From assembly GCF_902498195.1 (NCBI RefSeq), contig NZ_CABVIY010000009.1, forward strand, positions 186,001-250,000: a stretch of DNA of 64,000 nt, given 5' to 3'. Below the pieces are notes generated by a model. The model searched no databases. It had not been told where the DNA came from and worked only from the letters and a program-made list of their open reading frames with translations. A program made the position numbers and the translations under genes. Shown here piece by piece: positions 41,371 through 50,054 of the stretch. This DNA comes from Pseudomonas fluorescens (GTDB taxonomy: Bacteria; Pseudomonadota; Gammaproteobacteria; Pseudomonadales; Pseudomonadaceae). Numbering within the stretch: the first letter of the stretch is position 1; each line of letters begins with the position of its first letter.

Positions 41371-41459
41371 CCTCTTCGCGAGCAAGCCCGCTCCCACAGA
41401 GCAATGCATTCCAAAATGCGGGAGCGGCGGTGCGACGATTCGACTTGCTCGCGAAAGCG
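41371..41459. repeat. Imperfect REP doublet (GTGGGAGCGGG class)
   Basis: CTTCGCGAGCAAGCCCGCTC (from 41373) and a decayed opposite copy GGGAGCGG...GACTTGCTCGCGAA (to about 41456) lie between glyA and morA. Confidence 0.75.
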
Positions 41460-41481
41460 TCATCCGCCGCGTTGAAAAACG

Positions 41482-44400
41482 TCAGTCGAACACGAAGAGA
41501 GCATCATCGCTGAATTGCACTTCAAACCGGTCAGCCGGCATCGGCCGCCCGAACAGATAACCCTGGACCTCATCGCAACCGTGTTCCCTCAGGAAGTCCA
41601 GCTGCTCCTGGGTTTCCACACCTTCGGCGATCACCGCCAGGTTGAGGCTGTGGGCCATGGCGATGATCGCCCGGGCGATCTGCGCGTCCTGTTCGCCCGA
41701 TGGCAGGCCGTCGACGAAGGTGCGGTCGATTTTCAGCACGTCGATCGGGAACTGCTTGAGGTAGTTGAGCGATGAGTAACCGGTGCCGAAGTCGTCGACC
41801 GCAATGCTCAGGCCGAGATTTTTCAAGCCGTCGAGGATCTGCATCGCCTCGCTGACTTCGCGCATCAGGATACTTTCGGTCAGCTCCAGTTCCAGGCACG
41901 CCGGTGGCAGGCCGGTGTCCTTGAGGATGGTGGCGATTCGCGTACCGAGCTGACCGTCGGAGAACTGTCGCGCCGAGATGTTCACCGACACCTTCGGCAC
42001 CCGCACTTTGGCCTGATGCCAGGTCTTGAGCTGGCGGCATGCCTCGCTGATCACCCAGTCGCCCACGTCCACCACCAGGCCGAGCTCTTCGAGCACCGGG
42101 ATGAAGTCCCCGGGCGGTACCAGGCCGCGGCGCGGATGGCGCCAGCGCAACAGGGCTTCGGCGCCGGTCAAACGTTTGCCATCGCCGCTGAATTGCGGTT
42201 GGTAATACAGGACGAACTCGTTCTGCTCCAGGGCATGGCGCAGGTCACTTTCCAGTTCCAGGCGCTCCAGGGCGCTGGCGTTCATGTCCGCCTGATAGAA
42301 CTGGAAGTTGTTCTTGCCGCGCTCCTTGGCGTGGTACATCGCGGTGTCGGCGTTCTTCATCAGCTGGCTGAGTTCGTTGCCGTCCTGCGGGCTCAGGGCG
42401 ATGCCGATACTGGCCGTGACGAAGAACTCACGGCCTTCGAGCACGAACGGTTTCACCAGGCTGGCGAGAATCTGTTCTGCCACATGAATTGCCCGGTTCA
42501 GGGCAATCTCCCGGTTGGCCCGTGGTTGCAGCAGCAGGGTGAACTCATCGCCGCCCATGCGCGCCACGGTGTCGTCGTCATCGACGCACCCCAGCAGGCG
42601 CGTGGCCATGTCCTTGAGCATGCGGTCGCCGGCGGCATGGCCCAGGGAGTCGTTGATCGGCTTGAAACGGTCCAGGTCAAGGAACATCAGCACCACCCAC
42701 GACTTTTGCCGTTCGGCCGCTTGCAGCGCGGTGTGCAGGCGATCCTGGAACAGGGTGCGGTTGGGCAGGTGGGTCAGGGCATCGTAATAGGCGAGGCGAT
42801 GAATCCGCTGCTCACTGGCCTTGCGCTCGCTGATGTCGCTGAAAAAGCACACGTAGCTGGCCAGGTCGCCTTCGTCGTCCAGTACCGCGGTAATGCCGAC
42901 CCACGCCGGGTAATGTTCGCCATTACGGCGCTTGAGCCAGACTTCGCCTTCCCAGGTGCTGTTCTGGTTAAGTTGCTTGAGCACGTAATGCAGATGCGCT
43001 TCCTGTTCCTGGTCGACGGTCAGCATGTTCGGCAACTGGTCGAGTACTTGCTCCACCGCATAACCGCTGACGCGACTGAAGGCTTCGTTGGCCTGAACGA
43101 TGTAGCCGGCCGGGTCGGTGATCAGGATCGCCGAGGTCGAGTGCTCGAATACCGTGGCGGCCATGCGCAGGTCTTTTTCGGCGCGGCGCTGCTGGCTGAT
43201 GTCGCGACCGACACCGAGCACGCCTTCGAAGGTGTCGTGTTCGTCCCAGACCAGCACCAGCCGCAGTTCGATGGGAATCTTGCGCCCGTCGGCCCGCAGG
43301 CAGTCGAACAGGAACATCTGGGTCTGCACCTGGGTGCGCAACAGGGCCAGTTGTTCAGGTTGATCCAGGGCTTTGCTGACCCGCTCCATCAGGCTGTAGA
43401 TGCCGGCCAGTTGCTGCGGGTTGGCGATGGTCGATTGCCAGCCGTTCTGGAAAATCCATTCGGCGTCGTAGCCCAGCACCGCTTGCACCGAGGGGCTGAC
43501 GTAATTGAGTGACATGCGGTTGTCGGTGGAGATGATCACGTCGCTGATGCTTTCGGCGAGCATCCGGTAGCGCTGTTCGCTGTCGCGCAGGGACTCACTG
43601 GCCTCGATCTGCTCGGTGACGTCCTTGGCCACGCCGATGATGCGGGTCACCTGGTCGTGCTTGTCCCGTGCCAGGGCTTGTTCGCGAATGTCGAAACGCC
43701 GCCATTCCCCGTCCCGGTGACGGAAGCGCAGCTGGCATTGCATCAATTGGCTGTAGCCGCCTTGCCGCTGGTTCTGGCGCGAGCGGTGGTAGTAATCGGC
43801 ATCGTCGGGGTGGAGGAGGATTTCCCAGAAATACTCGCCCATGTGCTGCAGTTCGGTGCGGTTGTAGCCCAGGGTCTGGCCCAGATGGTGGTTGCTGAAG
43901 ATCATGCGCTGGCTGATCACGTCCTGTACGTACAGGTGATCGGGCACGGTGCGCACCACATCGGACCAGAATCCTTCGCGCTCCAGCAGTGACAACTCGA
44001 TGAGCTTGCGGCTGGTGATGTCGGTGATGCTCAGGATCACCGCTTTGAAGCCTTCGGCGTTTTGTGGCAGGCGCAACACCAGCCACAGGTGCTGGTCGCG
44101 GCCGGTCGCGTCCTGGAGCTTGATTTCCAGTTCCAGTTGCTGCTGTTGATTGAGCACCGCTTCGAGCACCTGGTTGCCGATGGCGCTGCCGTCCAGCGGG
44201 TTGCCATCGATCAGCAAGTCCCAGGCTTGTCCGGAGGTACTGACGTTGAGCAACTGCAGGGCCACCTGGTTGACTTCGGTAATGCGCAGCGCCTGGAGCA
44301 GCTGCAGGCGCTGTTCCCGGTCCTCCAGCCACCCTTGCAGTTGCTCCTGACTCTGCAACCGGGCCTTGTCGAACGCGCTCTTGAGGCCAGACATGTCGAG

Positions 44401-45330
44401 TACACACAGCGCGACGCCCGTGCCTTCGAAGATTTCCTGATAACGGCGGCGACCTTCATGCAGCTGGCGCTGGCGCCGGCGCATGTTCAGCAGGACGATA
44501 AACGGCAGCATGGAGAAGGCCAGGCACAACAGGCATTTGCCGATGAAGGCCGGCAGCAGTTCCTCGAGCACCCGCTGGCGATCGAACAGCCCGCGCAGCT
44601 GCCAGTCACTGCCGCTCAGCGGAACGGTCAGTACGCTGTTGCTCACGTCGTCTTGGGTGAGCATGCCCGGGTTGACCAGGGGCAGCGCTTCATCGCGGCT
44701 GATGATCTGGTGGTTGAAGCGGTTTTCCACCAGCCATTGCGGACGGCCATCGGTCCCGTTCAGCTGGGTCAGGGACGAGAAAAACCTCGGATTGAAGCGC
44801 AAGGCCCAGTAGCCACGGGTACTGCCGCTGGCTTGATGCAGCAACAGATGCACCACCGAGCCATCGATGGCATTGCTGAAATAATGAGGCTGGGCACGAC
44901 TGCGCCGGACCAGTTCGCTCAGGTAATCCGCGTCTTCGCTGTTGGTCGCGCTGTCGGTCAGGATGGTTCCGGACGGGCTGAGCAGGGCGAGGCTGGTCAG
45001 GTCGGGCAAGGACTTTTGCAGCTTGCGCAGCAGCTCCTGCTGTTCTTCGATACTTTGCGGCTGTTCAACGATCGGTAGCAGATTAAGGGCGATCTGCGCG
45101 TTGAGCGCCATGTTCAGGCTGACTTGCGCGGCCAGGTCGGCGGTGTAGTCGATGGTGTATTGGCGCTGGGTTTTCTGGTTTTCGCGCAGCTGGTCCAGCA
45201 GCTGCCAGAACAGCAGTGCAAGCAGTAAAAGCACGAGGCTCGCCAAGGCACTTTTCAGGGTTCCGCGCAGGGGCGAACCGTTCGCTGTTGAAGGTGCACT
45301 GGTGGTCAGGGGCGGAAGGACACTGGACAA
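41482..45330 (-). CDS. morA: MorA: membrane PAS-GGDEF-EAL c-di-GMP regulator
   Basis: A 1282-residue protein. Two membrane helices (about residues 28-46 and 257-277) enclose a periplasmic sensor of about 200 residues; several PAS/PAC units follow (around 420-900), then a GGDEF domain with an intact GGDEF at 926-930 and an EAL domain starting with EALLR at 1058-1060 and containing DDFGTGYSS. Both catalytic motifs look active. MorA controls flagellar timing, biofilm and motility. Identification rests on domain order and its place beside glyA. The start appears to be TTG at 45330 with a weak GGA upstream; no ATG precedes the first helix. Confidence 0.87.
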   Translation of the reverse strand: MSSVLPPLTTSAPSTANGSPLRGTLKSALASLVLLLLALLFWQLLDQLRENQKTQRQYTIDYTADLAAQVSLNMALNAQIALNLLPIVEQPQSIEEQQELLRKLQKSLPDLTSLALLSPSGTILTDSATNSEDADYLSELVRRSRAQPHYFSNAIDGSVVHLLLHQASGSTRGYWALRFNPRFFSSLTQLNGTDGRPQWLVENRFNHQIISRDEALPLVNPGMLTQDDVSNSVLTVPLSGSDWQLRGLFDRQRVLEELLPAFIGKCLLCLAFSMLPFIVLLNMRRRQRQLHEGRRRYQEIFEGTGVALCVLDMSGLKSAFDKARLQSQEQLQGWLEDREQRLQLLQALRITEVNQVALQLLNVSTSGQAWDLLIDGNPLDGSAIGNQVLEAVLNQQQQLELEIKLQDATGRDQHLWLVLRLPQNAEGFKAVILSITDITSRKLIELSLLEREGFWSDVVRTVPDHLYVQDVISQRMIFSNHHLGQTLGYNRTELQHMGEYFWEILLHPDDADYYHRSRQNQRQGGYSQLMQCQLRFRHRDGEWRRFDIREQALARDKHDQVTRIIGVAKDVTEQIEASESLRDSEQRYRMLAESISDVIISTDNRMSLNYVSPSVQAVLGYDAEWIFQNGWQSTIANPQQLAGIYSLMERVSKALDQPEQLALLRTQVQTQMFLFDCLRADGRKIPIELRLVLVWDEHDTFEGVLGVGRDISQQRRAEKDLRMAATVFEHSTSAILITDPAGYIVQANEAFSRVSGYAVEQVLDQLPNMLTVDQEQEAHLHYVLKQLNQNSTWEGEVWLKRRNGEHYPAWVGITAVLDDEGDLASYVCFFSDISERKASEQRIHRLAYYDALTHLPNRTLFQDRLHTALQAAERQKSWVVLMFLDLDRFKPINDSLGHAAGDRMLKDMATRLLGCVDDDDTVARMGGDEFTLLLQPRANREIALNRAIHVAEQILASLVKPFVLEGREFFVTASIGIALSPQDGNELSQLMKNADTAMYHAKERGKNNFQFYQADMNASALERLELESDLRHALEQNEFVLYYQPQFSGDGKRLTGAEALLRWRHPRRGLVPPGDFIPVLEELGLVVDVGDWVISEACRQLKTWHQAKVRVPKVSVNISARQFSDGQLGTRIATILKDTGLPPACLELELTESILMREVSEAMQILDGLKNLGLSIAVDDFGTGYSSLNYLKQFPIDVLKIDRTFVDGLPSGEQDAQIARAIIAMAHSLNLAVIAEGVETQEQLDFLREHGCDEVQGYLFGRPMPADRFEVQFSDDALFVFD

Positions 45331-45615
45331 GCTTTGATCCTGCGGTTTGGCTGGACTGGCGCGACGTGCACTATAAGCCGGACGCCCGAAGGGCGGCTAG
45401 CATGCCTTGAGTTGTGGCAAAGTGCCAGCCCCACTCGGCTGGACGGCCATCTGTCATTGAGGTAGCTTTGCCGGTTACGCGGGAGCGTTCCAGCTCCTAG
45501 AATCAGACTTTTTTCAGCGCGCACGCATTGATCCCCATCAAGCGGCCGACGCGCACGGTCTGGCCAGGCATCGCCTGCGCTTTATTATTCATCTGTCACT
45601 GACCCTAGGTTCTCC

Positions 45616-47280
45616 ATGGCTCAATACGTATTCACCATGCATCGGCTGGGCAAAGTTGTGCCGCCGAAGCGGGAAATCCTGAAAAACATCTCCCTGTCGT
45701 TCTTCCCGGGCGCCAAGATCGGCGTGCTCGGTCTCAACGGTTCGGGTAAATCCACGCTGTTGAAAATCATGGCCGGCGTCGACACCGAGTTCGAGGGCGA
45801 AGCCCGTCCGATGCCGGAGCTGAACATCGGTTACCTGCCACAGGAACCGATCCTGGACCCGACCAAGACCGTGCGTGAAGTGGTCGAGGAAGCGGTCAGC
45901 GTGATCAAGAACGCCCAGGCACGCCTGGACGAGGTCTACGCGGCTTACGCGGATGAGGATGCCGACTTCGACAAACTGGCCGCTGAACAGGCCAAGCTCG
46001 AAGCCATCCTGCAAGCGGGCGACGGTCATAACCTGGAGCGCCAGCTGGAAGTCGCCGCCGATGCACTGCGCCTGCCGGCGTGGGATGCCAAGGTTGAATT
46101 CCTTTCCGGTGGCGAGAAGCGTCGTGTGGCCCTGTGCCGCCTGCTGCTGTCCGCCCCGGACATGCTGCTGCTCGACGAACCGACCAACCACCTGGACGCC
46201 GATTCCGTCGCCTGGCTGGAGCACTTCCTCCACGACTTCCCGGGCACCGTGGTAGCGATCACGCACGACCGTTACTTCCTGGACAACGTCGCCGGCTGGA
46301 TTCTGGAACTCGACCGCGGCGCAGGCATTCCGTACGAAGGCAACTATTCGGGTTGGCTGGAAGCCAAGTCGGATCGTCTGGCGGCCGAATCCAAGCAACA
46401 GTCGGCTCACGAAAAAGCCATGAAGGAAGAACTGGAGTGGGTGCGCAAAGGCGCGAAGGCCCGCCAGTCGAAATCCAAGGCTCGCCTGCAACGCTTCGAA
46501 GAAATGCAATCGCAGGAATTCCAGAAGCGCAGCGAAACCAACGAGATCTACATCCCGGCCGGTCCGCGCCTGGGCGACAAGGTCATCGAGTTCAAGAACG
46601 TCACCAAGGGTTACGGCGATCGCGTGTTGATCGACAACCTGTCGTTCTCCATGCCTAAGGGCGCCATCGTCGGCGTGATCGGCGGTAACGGTGCCGGTAA
46701 GTCGACCCTGTTCCGCATGCTGATGGGCAAGGAAACACCGGATTCGGGCAGCATCGAAGTCGGCGAAACCGTGCAACTGGCGTGCGTCGACCAGAGCCGC
46801 GAAGACCTCGACGGCAGCAAGACGGTGTTCCAGCAGATTTCCGACGGTTCCGACCAGATCCGCATCGGCAACTACGAGATCCCGTCGCGCACCTACGTCG
46901 GTCGCTTCAACTTCAAGGGCGGCGACCAGCAGAAGTTCGTCAAGGACCTGTCCGGTGGTGAGCGCGGTCGCTTGCACCTGGCCTTGACCCTGAAGGAGGG
47001 CGGCAACGTCCTGCTGCTCGACGAACCGTCCAACGACCTCGACGTCGAAACCCTGCGTTCCCTGGAAGAAGCCTTGCTGGACTTCCCGGGCGCCGCCATT
47101 GTGATCTCTCACGATCGGTGGTTCCTTGACCGCGTCGCGACTCACATCCTGGCGTACGAAGACGACTCGCAAGCCGTGTTCTTCGAAGGCAACTACACCG
47201 AGTACGAAGCCGATCGTAAAAAGCGTCTCGGCGAAGCGGCTGCACAGCCGCACCGTGTACGCCACAAGAAACTGGCCTGA
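45616..47280 (+). CDS. ettA: Energy-dependent translational throttle protein (ABC-F)
   Basis: A 554-residue cytoplasmic ABC-F ATPase that binds the ribosomal E site and couples translation start to ATP level. Two ATPase domains are complete: Walker A GLNGSGKST and GGNGAGKST, signatures LSGGEKRR and LSGGERGR, and Walker B LLLDEPTNHLD and LLLDEPSNDLD. The arm and P-site tether regions lie between them. Length equals the family standard (555). Followed by a strong terminator. Confidence 0.97.
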   Translation: MAQYVFTMHRLGKVVPPKREILKNISLSFFPGAKIGVLGLNGSGKSTLLKIMAGVDTEFEGEARPMPELNIGYLPQEPILDPTKTVREVVEEAVSVIKNAQARLDEVYAAYADEDADFDKLAAEQAKLEAILQAGDGHNLERQLEVAADALRLPAWDAKVEFLSGGEKRRVALCRLLLSAPDMLLLDEPTNHLDADSVAWLEHFLHDFPGTVVAITHDRYFLDNVAGWILELDRGAGIPYEGNYSGWLEAKSDRLAAESKQQSAHEKAMKEELEWVRKGAKARQSKSKARLQRFEEMQSQEFQKRSETNEIYIPAGPRLGDKVIEFKNVTKGYGDRVLIDNLSFSMPKGAIVGVIGGNGAGKSTLFRMLMGKETPDSGSIEVGETVQLACVDQSREDLDGSKTVFQQISDGSDQIRIGNYEIPSRTYVGRFNFKGGDQQKFVKDLSGGERGRLHLALTLKEGGNVLLLDEPSNDLDVETLRSLEEALLDFPGAAIVISHDRWFLDRVATHILAYEDDSQAVFFEGNYTEYEADRKKRLGEAAAQPHRVRHKKLA

Positions 47281-47304
47281 TATCGGGTGGGTTGCATGAA
47301 AAAG

Positions 47305-47331
47305 CGGAGCCTTCGGGCTCCGTTTTTTTTT
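47305..47331 (+). terminator. ettA terminator
   Basis: CGGAGCC, loop TTCG, GGCTCCG and nine T, 25 bases after the ettA stop. Confidence 0.95.
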
Positions 47332-47365
47332 GCGTGTCTTTCAGTGCCTCTGCGGTGGGCCCATA

Positions 47366-47442
47366 GCGAGCAAGCCCGCTCCCACATTTGGTCGCATTCC
47401 ACCTGGAGGAACGGGGTCAAAAGTGGGAGCGGGCTTGCTCGC
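47366..47442. repeat. REP doublet (GTGGGAGCGGG class)
   Basis: GCGAGCAAGCCCGCTCCCAC (47366-47385) and its exact complement (47423-47442) surround a 37-base loop. It occupies the middle of the 364-base ettA-gdhA gap; the rest (47450-47644) is AT-richer and presumably holds the gdhA promoter. Confidence 0.88.
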
Positions 47443-47644
47443 GAATGCAGTCTTCATAACGGTGCGAATCTTGGTTTGTGAATCCCTTTTCAGGTGCAAA
47501 AACGGTCGGAAAACACGATCAATTTATATCCTGTGCACCATTTAATTTCATAAACGCGACATTCTGCTCTGTTCTTGTGCACGTTTCGTTTGTTAAAGTC
47601 CGGCCCAATTTCTTCCAACGACAATAATTTGCCGAGCCTTTTCC

Positions 47645-48982
47645 ATGATCGAATCCGTCGAATCCTTCCTTGCCCGCCTGAAAAAACGCGATCCGGACCA
47701 ACCTGAATTCCACCAGGCCGTCGAAGAAGTCCTGCGCAGCCTCTGGCCCTTTCTCGAGGCCAATCCCCACTATTTGACCTCCGGGATTCTGGAGCGAATT
47801 TGCGAGCCGGAGCGGGCGATCGTGTTTCGCGTTTCCTGGGTCGACGATCACGGCAAGGTGCAGGTCAATCGTGGTTTCCGCATCCAGATGAACAGCGCCA
47901 TCGGTCCGTACAAGGGCGGTTTGCGCTTCCATCCTTCGGTCAACCTCGGCGTATTGAAATTCCTCGCGTTCGAGCAGACCTTCAAGAACTCGCTGACCTC
48001 GTTGCCCATGGGTGGCGGCAAGGGCGGTTCGGACTTCGATCCAAAAGGCAAAAGCGACGCGGAAGTCATGCGCTTCTGCCAGGCCTTCATGAGCGAGTTG
48101 TACCGTCACATCGGTGCCGACGTTGACGTGCCGGCCGGTGATATCGGCGTCGGTGCCCGGGAAATCGGTTTCCTGTTCGGCCAGTACAAGCGCCTGGGCA
48201 ACCAGTTCACCAGCGTGCTGACCGGCAAGGGCCCAAGCTACGGCGGCAGCCTGATTCGTCCGGAGGCCACCGGTTTCGGTTGCGTCTACTTCGCCGAAGA
48301 GATGCTCAAGCGTCGCGGCCTGACGGTCGAAGGCAAGCGGGTAGCGATCTCCGGTTCCGGCAACGTCGCACAGTACGCGGCCCGCAAGGTCATGGACCTG
48401 GGCGGCAAAGTGATTTCGCTGTCGGATTCCGAAGGCACGCTCTACTGCGAGAGCGGTTTGACCGAGGAGCAGTGGCAAGCGGTGCTGGAGCTGAAAAACG
48501 TCCAGCGCGGACGCATCAGCGAGCTGGCTGGCCGATTTGGCCTGGAGTTCCTCGCCGGTCAGCACCCGTGGGAACTGAGCTGCGACATCGCGCTGCCGTG
48601 CGCCACGCAGAACGAACTGGATGCCGATGCCGCTCGCACTTTGCTGCGCAATGGCTGCGTCTGTGTGGCCGAAGGCGCCAACATGCCGACCACGCTTGAG
48701 GCAGTGGACCTGTTTATCGACGCCGGCATCCTGTTCGCGCCGGGCAAGGCTTCTAACGCGGGTGGGGTGGCCGTGAGCGGGCTGGAGATGTCGCAGAACG
48801 CCATGCGCCTGCTGTGGACCGGCGGTGAAGTGGACAGCAAGCTGCACGCCATCATGCAGTCGATCCACCACGCTTGCGTGCATTACGGTGAAGAGAACGG
48901 TCAGGTCAACTACGTGAAGGGCGCGAACATCGCCGGTTTCGTCAAGGTCGCCGACGCCATGCTCGCCCAGGGCGTGGTCTAA
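47645..48982 (+). CDS. gdhA: NADP-specific glutamate dehydrogenase
   Basis: A 445-residue hexameric-type enzyme that aminates 2-oxoglutarate with NADPH. Motifs are GPYKGGLRFHPSVN, the catalytic Lys in LPMGGGKGGSDFDPKGKSD (key GGGKGG), PAGDIGVGAREIG and the Rossmann AISGSGNVAQYAA. Its stop overlaps the stop of the convergent gre-type gene by four bases. Confidence 0.96.
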   Translation: MIESVESFLARLKKRDPDQPEFHQAVEEVLRSLWPFLEANPHYLTSGILERICEPERAIVFRVSWVDDHGKVQVNRGFRIQMNSAIGPYKGGLRFHPSVNLGVLKFLAFEQTFKNSLTSLPMGGGKGGSDFDPKGKSDAEVMRFCQAFMSELYRHIGADVDVPAGDIGVGAREIGFLFGQYKRLGNQFTSVLTGKGPSYGGSLIRPEATGFGCVYFAEEMLKRRGLTVEGKRVAISGSGNVAQYAARKVMDLGGKVISLSDSEGTLYCESGLTEEQWQAVLELKNVQRGRISELAGRFGLEFLAGQHPWELSCDIALPCATQNELDADAARTLLRNGCVCVAEGANMPTTLEAVDLFIDAGILFAPGKASNAGGVAVSGLEMSQNAMRLLWTGGEVDSKLHAIMQSIHHACVHYGEENGQVNYVKGANIAGFVKVADAMLAQGVV

Positions 48983-49473
48983 ACCGGTTCGATACGGACG
49001 ATCCCGATCAACTGATCGCCCGCCGGGCGTTGCCACAGCACCTCGTCACCGAGTTGCGCCCCGAGCAACGCCCGGCCCAGCGGCGATCCCCAATTGATCA
49101 GGCCTTTGGCGGCAGCGGCCTGGTCTTCACCGACCAATTGCACGCGGTGCTCGGTGCCTTGCTCATCGACGTAGGTGACCCGGCTGCCAATCTGCACCTT
49201 GCTGGTCGACGTCGCCGCGGGCACCACCTGAGCGCTTTGCAGGCGTTGGTGAAAGTAACGCAGATCCCGTTCAAGGTTGGCCAGCAGCTGCTTGTCAGCC
49301 TGATCACCCCTCGCCGATTGTTGGGCGTGCAATGCCTGCAACTCGGCGACCTTTTCCTGCAGCAGATCCAGGCCAGCGCCAGTGACGTAATTGGGCTGCG
49401 CGCTGACCTGCCGTTCGACCGGCTGATCGGCTTGCGCGGCGGCGTTATCTTCATTGACGAAGGCGCGACTCAT
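48979..49473 (-). CDS. GreA/GreB-family transcription factor
   Basis: A 164-residue protein. The N-terminal part has a coiled-coil-like segment (LLQEKVAELQALHAQQS...LERDLRYFHQRLQSAQVV) shorter than in GreA, and the C-terminal half is the Gre FKBP-like domain (VQIGSRVTYVDEQGTEH, INWGSPLGRALLGAQLGDEV). The motif ISPLGRALLG of Gre factors is clear. Start ATG 49473 has GGAG nine bases upstream. Whether it rescues backtracked polymerase like GreB or works as an anti-Gre factor cannot be decided. Confidence 0.85.
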   Translation of the reverse strand: MSRAFVNEDNAAAQADQPVERQVSAQPNYVTGAGLDLLQEKVAELQALHAQQSARGDQADKQLLANLERDLRYFHQRLQSAQVVPAATSTSKVQIGSRVTYVDEQGTEHRVQLVGEDQAAAAKGLINWGSPLGRALLGAQLGDEVLWQRPAGDQLIGIVRIEPV

Positions 49474-49543
49474 GGTTTTCTCCCGAGATAGGGTTTGGGC
49501 CATGGTTGCAGGCTTTTGGTTTCAATGGATGTCTGTCAGCGAC

Positions 49544-49900
49544 CTATTGCGAGCGATAGGCCCGGGCGGCGTCCTGATCCTTTTGCTGTTGCCAGGCTTT
49601 ATCGCGCTCGTTCCAATGGCTGTTGCGATAGTCCGCGCGGTCCTGGTTCTCGCGCATGGCCTGGCACTGGCGAAAACCGTCACTCCAGCCTTCGGCGTAG
49701 TTGTTGTCTTTCAGGTAACGCGGGACATTTTTGCGAAACTCGCCGGTGATGGCGCCGGCGGCTTGCCGGCCACTGCTGCAGCCGTCATCGAAACCGTCGG
49801 CGAACGCCGGTGGATAACCCTTGGCGATCAGGTCTTCGTGGGTTGTCTGGCAACCGGTGATCAATAGCAACAAACCAACCAAACCTGCACAACGCCACAT
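49544..49900 (-). CDS. Hypothetical lipoprotein
   Basis: A 118-residue protein with a lipoprotein signal (LLLLITGC, acylated Cys at 17). The mature part is very hydrophilic and aromatic, with FADGFDDGCSSG and YAEGWSDGF repeats of a short D/G/F motif. Conserved in Pseudomonas as far as I remember; function unknown. It sits between the Gre-type gene and a REP doublet. Confidence 0.8.
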   Translation of the reverse strand: MWRCAGLVGLLLLITGCQTTHEDLIAKGYPPAFADGFDDGCSSGRQAAGAITGEFRKNVPRYLKDNNYAEGWSDGFRQCQAMRENQDRADYRNSHWNERDKAWQQQKDQDAARAYRSQ

Positions 49901-49976
49901 CCTCGACTCCCGGGCCGTTCGACGGCCTATAAGGAAAGTCTAGGTGCAGGCTTGTTAGCTGCTTGTGAAAGAAAGA

Positions 49977-50054
49977 TCAAAAGATCGCAGCCTTCGGCAG
50001 CTCCTACAGGCGTACGCGATCCAATGTAGGAGCTGCCGAAGGCTGCGATCTTTT
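49977..50054. repeat. REP doublet (TAGGAGCTGCCGAAGGC class) reaching the DUF4105 stop codon
   Basis: AAAAGATCGCAGCCTTCGGCAGCTCCTACA (about 49979-50008) and its exact complement (50025-50054) face each other. The right arm ends at the last base of the DUF4105 gene's stop codon, an unusually close position. (The arm sequence is described here by its first and last bases AAAAG...TACA.). Confidence 0.88.

Noticed and set aside
45589..47265. 558-codon minus-strand frame over ettA
   Set aside because: ettA on the plus strand has both full ABC domains; the reverse frame is open only because of codon bias.
47519..49036. 505-codon minus-strand frame over gdhA
   Set aside because: gdhA is certain on the other strand; the reverse product has no recognisable domain.
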